A DNA stretch of 64,000 bases from Deinococcus yavapaiensis KR-236 (GCF_003217515.1 NZ_QJSX01000010.1:1-64000); one strand, 5' to 3'. Positions 8,809-18,621 are shown, numbered from the stretch's first letter. A program made the numbers and translations. The notes: generated by a model not told the origin, from the sequence alone.

Positions 8809-10998
8809 TCAATCCGCCGCTCCCAAGACGGTCGGCGTCTCTTCACGGGTATCGCGGAAGAAGCGGTGCAAGGCCGAATCGAAGGCAGGCATGATACGGC
8901 CACGCTCGCTCGACAAGACCGTGTAGGCGGGTCTCGGCGCCCGCAGGTTCAACTCGCTCGTCGCCACGCCGCGAACGAGGGCGGAGTCGAGGTTCGCTTG
9001 CTCGGCCACGACGCGGGCGAAATCGGCCCAGCTGAGCGCTCCCTCGTTGGCGAGGTGCCACACGCCGAACTCGGCGTCGATCAGGAGGTCGAGCGAGGCG
9101 TTCACGAGGTCGGGCACGTACGTCGGGCTCACCACCGCGTCCTCCGCCGCGACGACCTCGCCTCGTTCGCGCAAGCTTCGCAGAACGTGCACGACGAAGT
9201 TGTACTCGTCCCACGGTCCGAAGAACGCCGACGTTCGCACGACGAGCGCGTGGTCGTGCGCGGCGAGCGTCGCTTCCTCGGCCGCCCGCTTGCTGCGCCC
9301 GTACGCGTTCAAGGGATTGGGCGCGTCGCTTTCCACGTACGGCCTGCCCTTCGAACCGTCGAACACCAGATCCGACGAGTACGTCACGAGGGGAATGCCG
9401 CGCAAGGCGCACTGAGCTGCCAAAATGGCCGCGCCGTCCACGTTCTCGCGGTCGTTTCGCGAATCGCTCTCCGCGTCGTCGACGCGCACGAAGCCCGCCG
9501 CGTTGACGACGGCCCACGGTCGCACGGAATCCAACGCCGACTTCACGCTCTCGGCGTCGGCGATGTCGAGGACGTCTCGGCGCGTGAGGACGTACGGCAA
9601 GCCGCGAATTTCGCAGACGCGCGCGAACGCTCGCCCCAAGGTGCCCGTCGCTCCGGTCACGAGGATCGGCCTGGCTCGGCGCCGCTCCACCGTCACCGCT
9701 CCAAACGCCGGATACAGCAGTCGGTGCGACCGAGCCCACCAGCCGGGCGCGTCGAGGACGGGATGCGACGGTTCCTCGCCGCGCGCGAGTTGCCGCGCGA
9801 GCGTCACGAGGGCCGTCGGACGCGGCTTCTCGGCGCGCACGTCCCACAAGCCGGGCTCGTAATGTCCTTCACGGCGCGTCAGGAGGCTGTTCCACTCGAA
9901 CGCTCCGAACGCCGACCAGACGGTCACGGCGCGCACGTCGGCTCCTTCGAGCCGAGCGTCCTCGGCGGCGTGCCACGCGTCGTGCAACCAACGCAACTGC
10001 TCTTCTCGCGTGCAGCCGAGGTGCGCTTCCGTGATCGCCATCGGCGCGCCGTAGCGTTCGTGCGCTTCGAGCAAGCGCGCTCGAAAGCCGCCCATGCCTT
10101 CGCCGAGGACGCGCACGGCCTCCACGTCCGCGTACGCGTCGCGTTCGTTGCCGCCGTGCACTTCCTTCGGATAGAGGTGCAAACGGTGGTCGAGAAAGCG
10201 TTCGCTCGTCACGTACGCGTTGATTCCCAGAATGTCGGGCGGCAAGGGATTGTCTTGGAACCACGCGAGGTCGCGCTCGTCCGCGCCGATCCAGCGCAAA
10301 AACTTCCACATGGTGTGCTCGCGGTCCACGCGTCCCGACAGCAAGTCGAACGTCAGCCAGCGCCGCACGTTCTCGAAGTCCGCCTGGTACTGCAACTTCG
10401 GCGTGGCGCGCGTGCAGCCGAGGTCCTCGGTTTGCACGAGCAAAGCGCCCGGAGTGACGTCGCGAATGGCGCGCATCGCGAGGACGGTGCCCATCAGTTC
10501 GTTTTTCAGGCACGCCCACCACGTTCGTTCGTCGCGGCCGTGCGGATACCAGTGGCCGTACAATCCCGCGAACCGCGCCGTCGTGAGCGGTTCGTTCACG
10601 GGCGTCCACGCGTCGATCCACGGGTAGCGCTCGGCGACTTGCCGCGCGTAGCGCGCGAGCAACTCGGGAAAGGCGTCGTCCACGAGGCTCGTGCCCGTGG
10701 GGCCGCTTCCGTGGTGCAGCAGGCCCGCGATGGGCTTGAGGCCCGAACTCTTCACGACTTCGAGGCGTCCGTCGCTCCACGTCCAGTTCGGCTCGTCTCC
10801 GAGGGCTTTCGTCACGCGTTCCCACAGCACGGGGAAGCGCACCCGCGACGCGCCGAGGCTGGCGAGGCGAGCGACGTCCTCGGGTCGAGACGCGAAGCCG
10901 CTCAGTTCGCTTTGATCCAGATATTCGTTGCCGACGCGACTCACGGTCGCTTCCGGACCAACCCACAACTCCAGAGGCGATCTTGGTAAATGCGTCAT
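8809..10998 (-). CDS. Fusion: GH1-like glycosidase + RmlD-like sugar-nucleotide reductase
   Basis: This single 729-aa reading frame joins two enzymes. Residues about 1-410 are glycoside-hydrolase family 1-like, with the acid/base motif WTPVNEP (E136) and a divergent nucleophile motif AITEAH (E324) in place of ITENG. Residues about 444-729 form an extended SDR of the dTDP-4-dehydrorhamnose reductase type, with TGATGTLG (448-455), YSSDLVFDG and the YGRSK catalytic pair Y566/K570. The start ATG at 10998 has GGGAGG 4 nt upstream. It lies downstream of glf and a glycosyltransferase, pointing to surface-glycan or secondary sugar modification. The actual substrate of either half is not known. Confidence 0.85.
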   Translation of the reverse strand: MTHLPRSPLELWVGPEATVSRVGNEYLDQSELSGFASRPEDVARLASLGASRVRFPVLWERVTKALGDEPNWTWSDGRLEVVKSSGLKPIAGLLHHGSGPTGTSLVDDAFPELLARYARQVAERYPWIDAWTPVNEPLTTARFAGLYGHWYPHGRDERTWWACLKNELMGTVLAMRAIRDVTPGALLVQTEDLGCTRATPKLQYQADFENVRRWLTFDLLSGRVDREHTMWKFLRWIGADERDLAWFQDNPLPPDILGINAYVTSERFLDHRLHLYPKEVHGGNERDAYADVEAVRVLGEGMGGFRARLLEAHERYGAPMAITEAHLGCTREEQLRWLHDAWHAAEDARLEGADVRAVTVWSAFGAFEWNSLLTRREGHYEPGLWDVRAEKPRPTALVTLARQLARGEEPSHPVLDAPGWWARSHRLLYPAFGAVTVERRRARPILVTGATGTLGRAFARVCEIRGLPYVLTRRDVLDIADAESVKSALDSVRPWAVVNAAGFVRVDDAESDSRNDRENVDGAAILAAQCALRGIPLVTYSSDLVFDGSKGRPYVESDAPNPLNAYGRSKRAAEEATLAAHDHALVVRTSAFFGPWDEYNFVVHVLRSLRERGEVVAAEDAVVSPTYVPDLVNASLDLLIDAEFGVWHLANEGALSWADFARVVAEQANLDSALVRGVATSELNLRAPRPAYTVLSSERGRIMPAFDSALHRFFRDTREETPTVLGAAD

Positions 10999-11020
10999 GT
11001 GCCTCCCGCTCGATGTGAAC

Positions 11021-11041
11021 GGGCGGGTCGTCGACCCGCCC
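11021..11041 (-). terminator. Intercistronic hairpin between glf and the GH1/RmlD gene
   Basis: GGGCGGGTC-GTC-GACCCGCCC is a perfect 9-bp stem with a 3-nt loop in the 58-bp gap. There is no T-run, so it may attenuate or protect the transcript rather than end it fully. Confidence 0.5.
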
Positions 11042-11056
11042 ACACGAGGAATATGC

Positions 11057-12197
<1,141 letters not shown>

Positions 12198-12205
<8 letters not shown>

Positions 12206-13478
12206 CCGCCACCCCCGCGACGTTCGCGCCGCTCGCATGATCGGGCGCGATCACGCGCACCGCCTCCAAGTCCTTCGTTCGCGCGACGTCGCTCGTCCGA
12301 TTGCTTCCCGTCACGCGGTTGACGCTGGCGTCGTCGTAGTTCGTGACGCCCTTGATCATTTCGCGGTTCGTCATCGCTTCGAGAATCAGTTCTTCCATGC
12401 CCGCCCACGTACGGTCCCACGACAAGCGCGCGAGCATCCGGTCGGCCTTGGCTTGCCGCGCGGCGTTGTCCACCGCGAGCGCCTCTTCAATGGCCGCTTC
12501 GAATTCGTCGGCGTCGACGGCGATGCGCACGACGTCTTCTTCGCCCCACGGACGGATGACGTCGCGAATGTTCGTCGACACGACCGGGACACCCGCCGCG
12601 AGGTACTCGGGCGTCTTCGTCGGCGAGATGTACTCGGTCGCGTCGTTGCGCGCGAACGGCAGCAGCGCGACGTCCCAGTGCGCGAGGTACGCGGGCAGTT
12701 CGGTGTACTTCTTCATTCCGAGGTAGTGGATGTTCGCGCCCCTGGGAAGATCGTGCTCGGAGATCTTGACGACGGGCCCGAGGAACACGAATTGCCACTC
12801 GGGACGTCGCGCGGCGACTTCACGCACGAGGTCGATGTCGAAGCGCTCGTCGATCACGCCGTAGAAGCCGAGCTTCGGCCCTGGAATACCGATTTGGTCT
12901 TGCGGTTCGGCGAGGCCCGCGCGCGCCTGCGCGAAGTGCGAGACTTCCACGCTCGACGGGAAAGGGTGGGCGTTGTCGTGCTGCAAACGCTTGTTTTCCC
13001 AAATGCGGTAGCCGCCGGTGAACACGACGTCGGCGAGCCCGAACAATTGGCGTTCGCGCTCGCGCAGTTCGGGCGGCGCGCCTCTGAATTGCGCGAGTTC
13101 GTCCATGCAGTCGTACACGGTGCAGGCCGGGGCGGGGCCTTCCTCGAACAACGGCGCGGTCACGGGCAATTCGAAGGGCGTGTAGACCCACAAGACGTAG
13201 TCGCGAACGTCGTGCTCGCGCATGTAGGCGTGCAACAGCTTTGCGGTCAGCGCTTGTGATTCGGCGGGACCGTGCCCCGCTTCGACGTGTGGGGTGAGCA
13301 CGACGACGCCGCTCGGGTCGACTTTGCATTCCAGAAAGTCGCCGTCGCCGAAGATGGGCTCTTCGAAGTAGAGCACCCGGCGGTGCCGGGCAGCTCGGGT
13401 CATGAGGTGTTGTGGACGTTGAAAGACGAAATTCCAGCGAAGGTGGGAAATGCAGACCAAATCTGGGGAAGCGTTCAA
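12198..13478 (-). CDS. Glycosyltransferase family 1/4-like protein
   Basis: The 426-aa glycosyltransferase has a GT-B fold. The N-terminal part holds ISHLRWNFVFQRPQHLM and VYDCMDELAQF; the C-terminal part holds the nucleotide-sugar site around SPTKTPEYLAAGVPVVST and the DRTWAGMEELI tail. The QRPQHLM plus DCMDE pattern is typical of glycosyltransferases found beside glf. The start is TTG at 13478, supported by AAAGGA about 7 nt upstream and by homologous starts at ...LVCISHLRW. The last 40 or so residues look unstructured. It heads the minus-strand glf cluster; a role in adding galactofuranose or a linked sugar is inferred from context. Confidence 0.9.
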
Positions 13479-13688
13479 TTCGGGTCCTTTCTTGGGCGCT
13501 CAGAAATGAGATTGTGCGCTTGCCCAACCGTGTAGTGCAATGCACACTGAGCGTACCCTGTACACCAAGGAGGGCGGTGAAGCGAGCCTTAAGGCGCGCT
13601 CCGACTTTTCATGATGATTCCTCCATCTTTCGAAGCAAATGGCAAGGAAAGCCGGGGGGCTGTTCGAGGCGGATGCTAGGCTCGTTGC
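13479..13688. other. 210-bp divergent intergenic region
   Basis: This gap separates the minus-strand glycosyltransferase from the plus-strand MBL hydrolase and should hold both promoters. A short palindromic stretch TGCAATGCACACTG lies near 13546 and a GGAGGG run near 13568. No gene and no strong consensus promoter for the minus-strand cluster is visible. Confidence 0.4.
13677..13682 (+). promoter_or_regulatory. Leaderless-type -10 hexamer for the MBL gene
   Basis: TAGGCT lies 6 nt before the ATG at 13689, and no Shine-Dalgarno sequence is present. Confidence 0.45.
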
Positions 13689-14531
13689 ATGTGGTTGCAC
13701 TCTCTTACGGTCGGTGAGGCGCGCGTCACGTCGCTTTCCGACGGCTTTTTGCGTCTCGACGGTGGAGCGATGTTCGGCGTGGTGCCGAAGAACCTTTGGA
13801 GCAAATTGCACGCGCCCGACGAGCAAAACCGCGTCGCGTTGCGCATCAATCCGCTGCTGATCCAACTGGGTGGCAAAAACGTTCTCGTCGAGACGGGCAT
13901 GTGGGATCGCGGCGGCGAGAAGTTCGAGGCCATTTACGGCGTCGAGCGCGACACGACCGTGTTCGACGGACTGCGCGCGATGGGACTCGCGCCGTCGGAC
14001 ATCGACCTCGTCATCAACACCCACCTGCACTTCGATCACGCCGGACGCAACACCACGGCGCTCGGCCGACCGACCTTCGAGCGGGCGCGCTACGTCGTTC
14101 AGGCGCAAGAGTTGCACGACGCTCTGCATCCGCACGACCGCGCGCGCGCGAGTTACATTCCAGAAATCTTCGAGCCGCTCGCCGAGGCTGGGGTCTTCGA
14201 GATCGTGGAGGGCGAAGCGGAGTTGCTCGCGGGGTTGTCGGTCTTGCCGCTTCCCGGGCACAACCTCGGCCAGCAGGGCGTGGTCCTGCGCTCGGAAGGG
14301 CAGACGCTCGTGTGTACGGCGGATCTCATGCCGACCCTCGCGCACGCGCCGTATCCGTACGTCATGGGCTACGACCTTTATCCGGTGACGTGCGTGGACG
14401 TTCGGCAGACCTACTTTCCGCGCTGGGCCGAAGAAGGCGCGATCATCGCGCCGCCTCACGATCCACGGATACCGTTCGCGAAGTTCGAGGCCAATCCGAA
14501 GGGGGGCTACGTCGCTCGACCGCTGCATTGA
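13689..14531 (+). CDS. MBL-fold metallo-hydrolase
   Basis: The 280-aa protein is a metallo-beta-lactamase superfamily hydrolase. It has the binuclear metal motif THLHFDHAG (H112, H114, D116, H117), a further metal histidine in PLPGHNLGQQ, an aspartate in TADLMP and a C-terminal histidine in PPHDPRIPF. The overall pattern resembles the AHL-lactonase/lipase-like branch (family MBL with N-terminal VTSLSDGF). It is soluble, with no signal peptide. The acetate kinase gene follows after 65 bp, with an element-family copy between them. The substrate cannot be told from sequence. Confidence 0.9.
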   Translation: MWLHSLTVGEARVTSLSDGFLRLDGGAMFGVVPKNLWSKLHAPDEQNRVALRINPLLIQLGGKNVLVETGMWDRGGEKFEAIYGVERDTTVFDGLRAMGLAPSDIDLVINTHLHFDHAGRNTTALGRPTFERARYVVQAQELHDALHPHDRARASYIPEIFEPLAEAGVFEIVEGEAELLAGLSVLPLPGHNLGQQGVVLRSEGQTLVCTADLMPTLAHAPYPYVMGYDLYPVTCVDVRQTYFPRWAEEGAIIAPPHDPRIPFAKFEANPKGGYVARPLH

Positions 14532-14537
14532 CACCAC

Positions 14538-14580
14538 GGCAAAAAAATCACGCGCTGTTTTATCGTGAAACAAATCACTT
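14538..14580 (+). repeat. Dispersed element copy A (ackA promoter region)
   Basis: This element begins GGCAAAAAAATCACGCGC, continues with TTTTATC and ends with GTGAAACAAATCACTT. It shares the order A-run, TCACGCGC, TTTTATC, GTGA-N6-TCAC with copies at 28871, 55807, 57012 and 59905. It begins 7 bp after the MBL stop codon and ends 4 bp before the ackA -10 hexamer, so it covers the -35 region of ackA. Confidence 0.8.
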
Positions 14581-14584
14581 GGCT

Positions 14585-14590
14585 TACGAT
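14585..14590 (+). promoter_or_regulatory. Leaderless-type -10 hexamer for ackA
   Basis: TACGAT lies 6 nt before the ATG at 14597. The palindrome GTGAAACAAATCAC (14565-14578) lies just upstream, where a bound protein would block RNA polymerase. Confidence 0.55.
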
Positions 14591-14596
14591 GTCCCC

Positions 14597-15694
14597 ATGC
14601 GGATTCTCGTCATCAACAGCGGCTCCAGCAGCCTGAAGTATCGCTTCCTCGCCTCGAACGGCGAAGTGATCGCCAAAGGCTTGATCGAGCGCGTCGGCAC
14701 GGACGTTCCGAACCACCGCGCCGCACTGGAGGCCGCGTTGCGCGACATCGACGTGCCGACCGTCGACGCGGTCGGTCACCGCGTCGTTCACGGAGGCGAG
14801 CGCTTTCGAGACGCCACGCCGATCACGCCCGACGTCATCGCCACCCTCGAGGAACTCACGCCGCTTGCCCCGCTTCACAACCCGCCGGGTCTGGAAGGAA
14901 TTCGCGCCAGCCTCGACCTTTTGAAAGGCAAACCCAACGTCGCCGTGTTCGACACCGCCTTCCACGCGACCCTGCCGCCCGAAGCGTACTTGTACGCGCT
15001 CCCGTACGACTTGTACCGAGAGCACGGCGTGCGCCGCTACGGCTTTCACGGCACCAGCCACGCGTTCGTCGCCCGAGAAGCCGCCCGCATCGTGGAGCGC
15101 CCTCTCGAGACGCTCAAGATCGTGACGCTGCACCTCGGAAACGGCGCGAGCGCCACCGCCGTGAAAGGAGGCGTCAGCGTCGACACCTCCATGGGCTTCA
15201 CGCCCCTCGAAGGGCTCGTGATGGGCACGCGAAGCGGCGACATCGACCCCGCCATCGGCTTGTGGCTCGCCGAACGCTTCGGCGCGGCGCAAGCGAACGA
15301 CATTCTCAACCGTCGCAGCGGCGTCCTCGGCGTGTCGGGCGTCTCGAACGATCTGCGCGACGTGCACCGCGCGCGCATCGACGGCGACGAGCGCGCCCTG
15401 CTCGCGCTGCAAGTCATGGTGCACCGACTGCGCCAATACGTCGGGGCCTACGCCGCCGTGCTCGGCGGACTCGACGTATTGGCGTTCACGGGCGGCGTCG
15501 GCGAAAACGACGCCTGGGTTCGCGCGGAAGTGCTGCGCGGCTTGGAATTCCTGGGCCTTCGGCTCGATTCGAACGCCAACGAGCGCGGCGCGGCGCGCAT
15601 CACGCTCGGCGACCTGCCCGCCGCGCTCGTCGTTCCGACCGACGAGGAAGGCGAGATCGCACGGCAGACGGCGGCGGTGCTGTCCCGGCGTTGA
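14597..15694 (+). CDS. ackA: Acetate kinase
   Basis: This enzyme converts acetate and ATP to acetyl phosphate, or makes ATP from acetyl phosphate in overflow metabolism. The 365-aa ASKHA-fold enzyme shows VINSGSSSLKY at the N-terminus, GHRVVHGG, FDTAFHATLP, YGFHGTSH, LHLGNGAS and the C-terminal FTGGVGEN. It is shorter than typical AckA (about 395-400), mainly between the phosphate motif and GHRVVHGG. The start at 14597 is set by the MRILVINSGSSS N-terminus. A long open frame upstream is the overlap with the MBL gene. No phosphotransacetylase gene is adjacent. A propionate/butyrate kinase role is possible. Confidence 0.94.
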   Translation: MRILVINSGSSSLKYRFLASNGEVIAKGLIERVGTDVPNHRAALEAALRDIDVPTVDAVGHRVVHGGERFRDATPITPDVIATLEELTPLAPLHNPPGLEGIRASLDLLKGKPNVAVFDTAFHATLPPEAYLYALPYDLYREHGVRRYGFHGTSHAFVAREAARIVERPLETLKIVTLHLGNGASATAVKGGVSVDTSMGFTPLEGLVMGTRSGDIDPAIGLWLAERFGAAQANDILNRRSGVLGVSGVSNDLRDVHRARIDGDERALLALQVMVHRLRQYVGAYAAVLGGLDVLAFTGGVGENDAWVRAEVLRGLEFLGLRLDSNANERGAARITLGDLPAALVVPTDEEGEIARQTAAVLSRR

Positions 15695-15708
15695 CGGCGA
15701 GAATCGCT

Positions 15709-15714
15709 TACACT
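15709..15714 (+). promoter_or_regulatory. Leaderless-type -10 hexamer for the cupin gene
   Basis: TACACT lies 7 nt before the ATG at 15722. TTGACG at 15691-15696 overlaps the ackA stop but is only 12 bp away, too close to be a standard -35. Confidence 0.45.
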
Positions 15715-15721
15715 GCTCGTC

Positions 15722-16090
15722 ATGAACCCTTTGAATACGCCGAAAGTCGTCGACAAACCTTGGGGTCGTGAAATCTGGTACGCCGATCAGGAGCGTTACG
15801 CGGGCAAGGTGCTCGAAGTCAACGCCGGAGCGCGCCTCAGCCTGCAGTACCACGAACGCAAGACCGAAACGCTGTACCTCCTGTCGGGCCGCGTTCGCCT
15901 CACGTTCGGAACGCTCGGTGCGGAACCCGAGGTGTTCGAGTGGACGCCCGGCCAAGCCGTGCACATTCCCGCCAACACCGTTCACCGCTTCGAAGCCGTC
16001 GAGAACAGCGTCTTGCTCGAGGTCTCCACGCCCGACCTCACGGACGTCGTGCGTCTCTCGGACGACTACGCCCGACCCGAGCGCGACTGA
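15722..16090 (+). CDS. Cupin-domain protein, mannose-6-phosphate isomerase-like
   Basis: The 122-aa protein is a single cupin barrel. PWGREIWYA at the N-terminus, LSLQYHERKTETLYLLSGRV and the second motif PGQAVHIPANTVHRFEA match the C-terminal cupin of type II phosphomannose isomerase/GDP-mannose pyrophosphorylase. Likely metal ligands are H54 and E59 plus the later histidine in NTVHRF. It lacks the nucleotidyltransferase half, so it may act as a stand-alone sugar-phosphate isomerase or a sugar-binding protein. A strong hairpin 20 bp downstream ends the transcript. Confidence 0.85.
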   Translation: MNPLNTPKVVDKPWGREIWYADQERYAGKVLEVNAGARLSLQYHERKTETLYLLSGRVRLTFGTLGAEPEVFEWTPGQAVHIPANTVHRFEAVENSVLLEVSTPDLTDVVRLSDDYARPERD

Positions 16091-16109
16091 CGTCCGAACG
16101 ACGCTGCTT

Positions 16110-16140
16110 CGGTCGCCTCGCGCGGCGCGCGAGGCGACCG
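16110..16140 (+). terminator. Hairpin terminator after the cupin gene
   Basis: A perfect 14-bp stem starting CGGTCGCCTCGCGC with a GGC loop ends in TTTCG, 20 bp after the cupin stop. Confidence 0.75.
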
Positions 16141-16376
16141 TTTCGTGTCGAGCCTTGTCCTCTCTACGCCAGCAATGAAGATCTCGTCGAAACGCGCGGG
16201 CGCTTCACGCGACGGCCACGTGACGACAAATTGGCGGGCCGTCGCGCCTGAATCCTGCCGATCCGTCCCATCCAAAGGCCGCTCTGCCGAGGAGCGCGGG
16301 CGACGGCGAATCGGTCCTTCGCGGAGTTTGCGTTCTTTTTCATGGTCGCGCCCGCCGGAACGGTTCAAGGTGAGCT
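16141..16376. other. 236-bp non-coding upstream region
   Basis: This is the region between the cupin terminator and the secreted nuclease-fold gene. I see no gene, no strong promoter and no repeat. It ends with AAGGTGAG, a plausible ribosome-binding site for the ATG at 16377. Confidence 0.4.
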
Positions 16377-16763
16377 ATGTCTCACAATCGAACGCTGCGG
16401 CTCGGCCGCCTCGTCCTCGTCGCCTCTCTCGCGTTCTGTCCCTGGGCAAGTTCGACGGGCGCCCTGGCGAACGCGGTGACGACCGACACCACGACCGCGC
16501 GAACGCTGCACGCGAGCGTCAAGACGGTGTTCGAGGACGGCACGATCGTGCTGGAGGTCGGCGGTCGGCTCGTGCCCGTGCGACTCGACGGGGTCGTGCC
16601 ATTGCCGGGCGCGTATCAAGCGATGCTCGCCGCGTTGCCGTCGGGCGTGCGCGTTCGCTACCAGGTCGTGAAGAAGGGTCCTCCCGCAACGGTTCTGCTG
16701 TGGCGAAGCGCGCTCACCTTGCAAGAAGAACTGCTCAAGAAGAAGGTCGTCTTGAAGCGTTGA
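16377..16763 (+). CDS. Secreted protein with a degenerate staphylococcal-nuclease-like fold
   Basis: This 128-aa protein begins with positively charged residues and a hydrophobic segment ending near ALA-NA (residues about 10-32), a likely Sec signal peptide. The rest (VFEDGTIVLEVGGRLVPVRL through VVPLPGAY and LLKKKVVLKR) follows the beta-barrel order of SNase/thermonuclease domains. The catalytic Arg-Glu-Arg residues expected around VRL.G.D.PE are not preserved: the DGDT motif is reduced to EDGT and the acidic residue after the fold is missing. It is probably a non-enzymatic OB-fold protein in the cell envelope. The family assignment is tentative. Confidence 0.6.
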   Translation: MSHNRTLRLGRLVLVASLAFCPWASSTGALANAVTTDTTTARTLHASVKTVFEDGTIVLEVGGRLVPVRLDGVVPLPGAYQAMLAALPSGVRVRYQVVKKGPPATVLLWRSALTLQEELLKKKVVLKR

Positions 16764-16842
16764 AGCAACAATATTGCTTTTCCCTCTCTACATAGGGCCT
16801 CCCTTGCAATTCTGACTAGAATAAGAGTAGGATTTACGCGAC

Positions 16843-17994
16843 ATGTTGCGCTCGCATTCGAAGCTCGTTCTGCTCACCCCCGGCCCGACGCCCCTCCACG
16901 ACGAAGCGGTGAGCGCCCTCGCTTTGCCGATGCTGGGTCACATGGACGCCGAGGTGCTGAACCTCAACGCCGAGATTCAAGCGGACCTGCGCGTCATGTA
17001 CGGTGCTCCGAACGCCTTCACGGCCTTGCTGTCGGGCACGGGAAGCCTCGGGATGGAGGCGGGCTTCGCCAACCTCGTGGAAGCCGGAGACGACGTGCTC
17101 GTGCTCGTCAACGGCACTTTCGGCGCACGCATGGCCGAGATGGCCGCTCGGTACGGCGCCAACGTCCGCGTCGTGACCGCTCCGAGCGGCGAGGCGATCG
17201 ATCCCGACGACGTCGCTCGGCACCTCGGACGCGCCCGCATGGTGGCCCTGGTGCACGGCGAGACGAGCACGGGCGTCCTCAATCCTTTGCCGGACATCGC
17301 GCGCATCGTGCGCGAAAAGTCCGACGCCTTGTTGTGCGTCGACGCCGTCACGACCGTCGGGATGGGCCCGTTCGACATGGAAGGCCTCGGCATCGACTAC
17401 GCCTACACCGGCTCGCAAAAGTGCTTGTCGGCACCTCCCGGCGTCGCGCCCGTCGCGATTTCTCCGCGCGCCCTCGCCCGCTTCGACGCGCGGCGCACGC
17501 CGACGCCCTTGTGGTACTGCGACTTCGGCGGCTTGCGTGACTACTGGGAAAAGCGCTCGTACCACCACACGGTCCCCGTCAATTTGCACTTCGCCTTGCA
17601 CGCCGCCCTGCGCGCGGCCTTGCGCGAAGGCTTGTACGCCCGTGCGGCCCGCGCGCGCGACGTCGGGTTTGCCGTGCTGTCCGCCCTTCAACCCGCGGGC
17701 TTCACGCCCTTCGTGCCTACCGAGGCGGCCCGTCTGCCCACGGTCCTCGCGTTGCGCCTGCCGCCCGGACTCGACGACGCCGCCGTGCGCGCCGAATTGC
17801 GGCGTCGCGGCATGAGCGTCACGGGCGGGCTTGGCGACACGGCGGGCCTCATCTGGCGCCTCGGGCTGATGGGGGAGAGCGCTCGGCCCCACCTGTACCG
17901 TCCGTTTCTCGCCACGCTCGAGGATCTGCTGGGTGAACGCGACCTCGTGCGGCGCTTCGACGCGGCCCTGTCTTTGCAAGTCGCGGCCGACTGA
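16843..17994 (+). CDS. Class V aminotransferase (alanine-glyoxylate / serine-pyruvate type)
   Basis: This PLP enzyme of 383 aa carries LLTPGPTPLHDEA at the N-terminus, GTGSLGMEAG for cofactor phosphate, HGETSTGVLNP, CVDAVTTVG with the PLP aspartate (D167), and the PLP lysine K193 in YTGSQKCLSAPPG. The pattern is of the AGT/serine-glyoxylate family, which can serve glyoxylate, serine or purine-derived glyoxylate metabolism. The ATG at 16843 follows a TAGAAT at 16817-16822 and AGTAGGA, a possible weak ribosome-binding site. No pathway neighbours fix the substrate. Confidence 0.9.
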   Translation: MLRSHSKLVLLTPGPTPLHDEAVSALALPMLGHMDAEVLNLNAEIQADLRVMYGAPNAFTALLSGTGSLGMEAGFANLVEAGDDVLVLVNGTFGARMAEMAARYGANVRVVTAPSGEAIDPDDVARHLGRARMVALVHGETSTGVLNPLPDIARIVREKSDALLCVDAVTTVGMGPFDMEGLGIDYAYTGSQKCLSAPPGVAPVAISPRALARFDARRTPTPLWYCDFGGLRDYWEKRSYHHTVPVNLHFALHAALRAALREGLYARAARARDVGFAVLSALQPAGFTPFVPTEAARLPTVLALRLPPGLDDAAVRAELRRRGMSVTGGLGDTAGLIWRLGLMGESARPHLYRPFLATLEDLLGERDLVRRFDAALSLQVAAD

Positions 17995-18008
17995 CCCGCC
18001 GAGGCGCG

Positions 18009-18014
18009 TACAAT
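18009..18014 (+). promoter_or_regulatory. Leaderless-type -10 hexamer for the PaiB-like gene
   Basis: TACAAT lies 7 nt before the ATG at 18022, in the 27-bp gap after the aminotransferase stop. Confidence 0.5.
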
Positions 18015-18021
18015 TCCCGGC

Positions 18022-18621
18022 ATGTACTTGCCCGCGCACTTTCAAGAAGACGATCCGGCAGCGTTGCTCGCCTTCATGCGGGCGCATCCGTTCGCCGTGG
18101 TCGTCACGGCGCCGTCCGGCGTGCCCTTCGCGTCGCACGTTCCGCTTCTGATCGACGAGGACGAGAGCGGTACGGTGACGCTGCGCTCGCACCTCGCGCG
18201 GGCGAACAAGCAGTGGACGCACTTCGAGGCGGGCGAAGTCCTCGTGATCTTCGGCGGTCCGCACGCCTTGGTACATCCCGCCTGGTACGAGTCCCAGCCC
18301 AACGTCCCGACGTGGAATTACGTCGTGGTCCACGCGTACGGAACGGCCACCTTGGTCCACGACGCCGAGCGAGTCCGCGACATCGCGTACGGGCTCGTTC
18401 GCGAGCACACGCCCGATATGGCGGCCGTCCCGGCGGACTTCGAACGACGCTTGCTCGCCGGGGTCGTCACGTTCGAACTGCGCGTCACGCGCCTGCAAGG
18501 CAAGTTCAAGCTCAGCCAGAACAAGACGGCGCTCGATCGCGAGCAGGTCGCCCGCCAACTCGAAGGGTCGGGCCGCGACGAGGAACGCGCCGTCGCCGCC
18601 CTCATGCGGGAGCGCGAATGA
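18022..18621 (+). CDS. PaiB family FMN-binding protein
   Basis: The 199-aa protein matches the PaiB / FMN-binding negative transcriptional regulator family. It begins MYLPAHF..DD, has SHVPLL, RSHLARANKQW, HALVHPAWYES and PTWNYVVVHAYG, and ends with KLSQNKT, all hallmark blocks. It has the flavin-reductase-like split barrel. In Bacillus, PaiB works with the acetyltransferase PaiA in control of protease and sporulation genes; whether it binds DNA here is unknown. Its stop overlaps the ATG of a GNAT acetyltransferase (ATGA), which recalls the paiAB pairing. Confidence 0.9.
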   Translation: MYLPAHFQEDDPAALLAFMRAHPFAVVVTAPSGVPFASHVPLLIDEDESGTVTLRSHLARANKQWTHFEAGEVLVIFGGPHALVHPAWYESQPNVPTWNYVVVHAYGTATLVHDAERVRDIAYGLVREHTPDMAAVPADFERRLLAGVVTFELRVTRLQGKFKLSQNKTALDREQVARQLEGSGRDEERAVAALMRERE

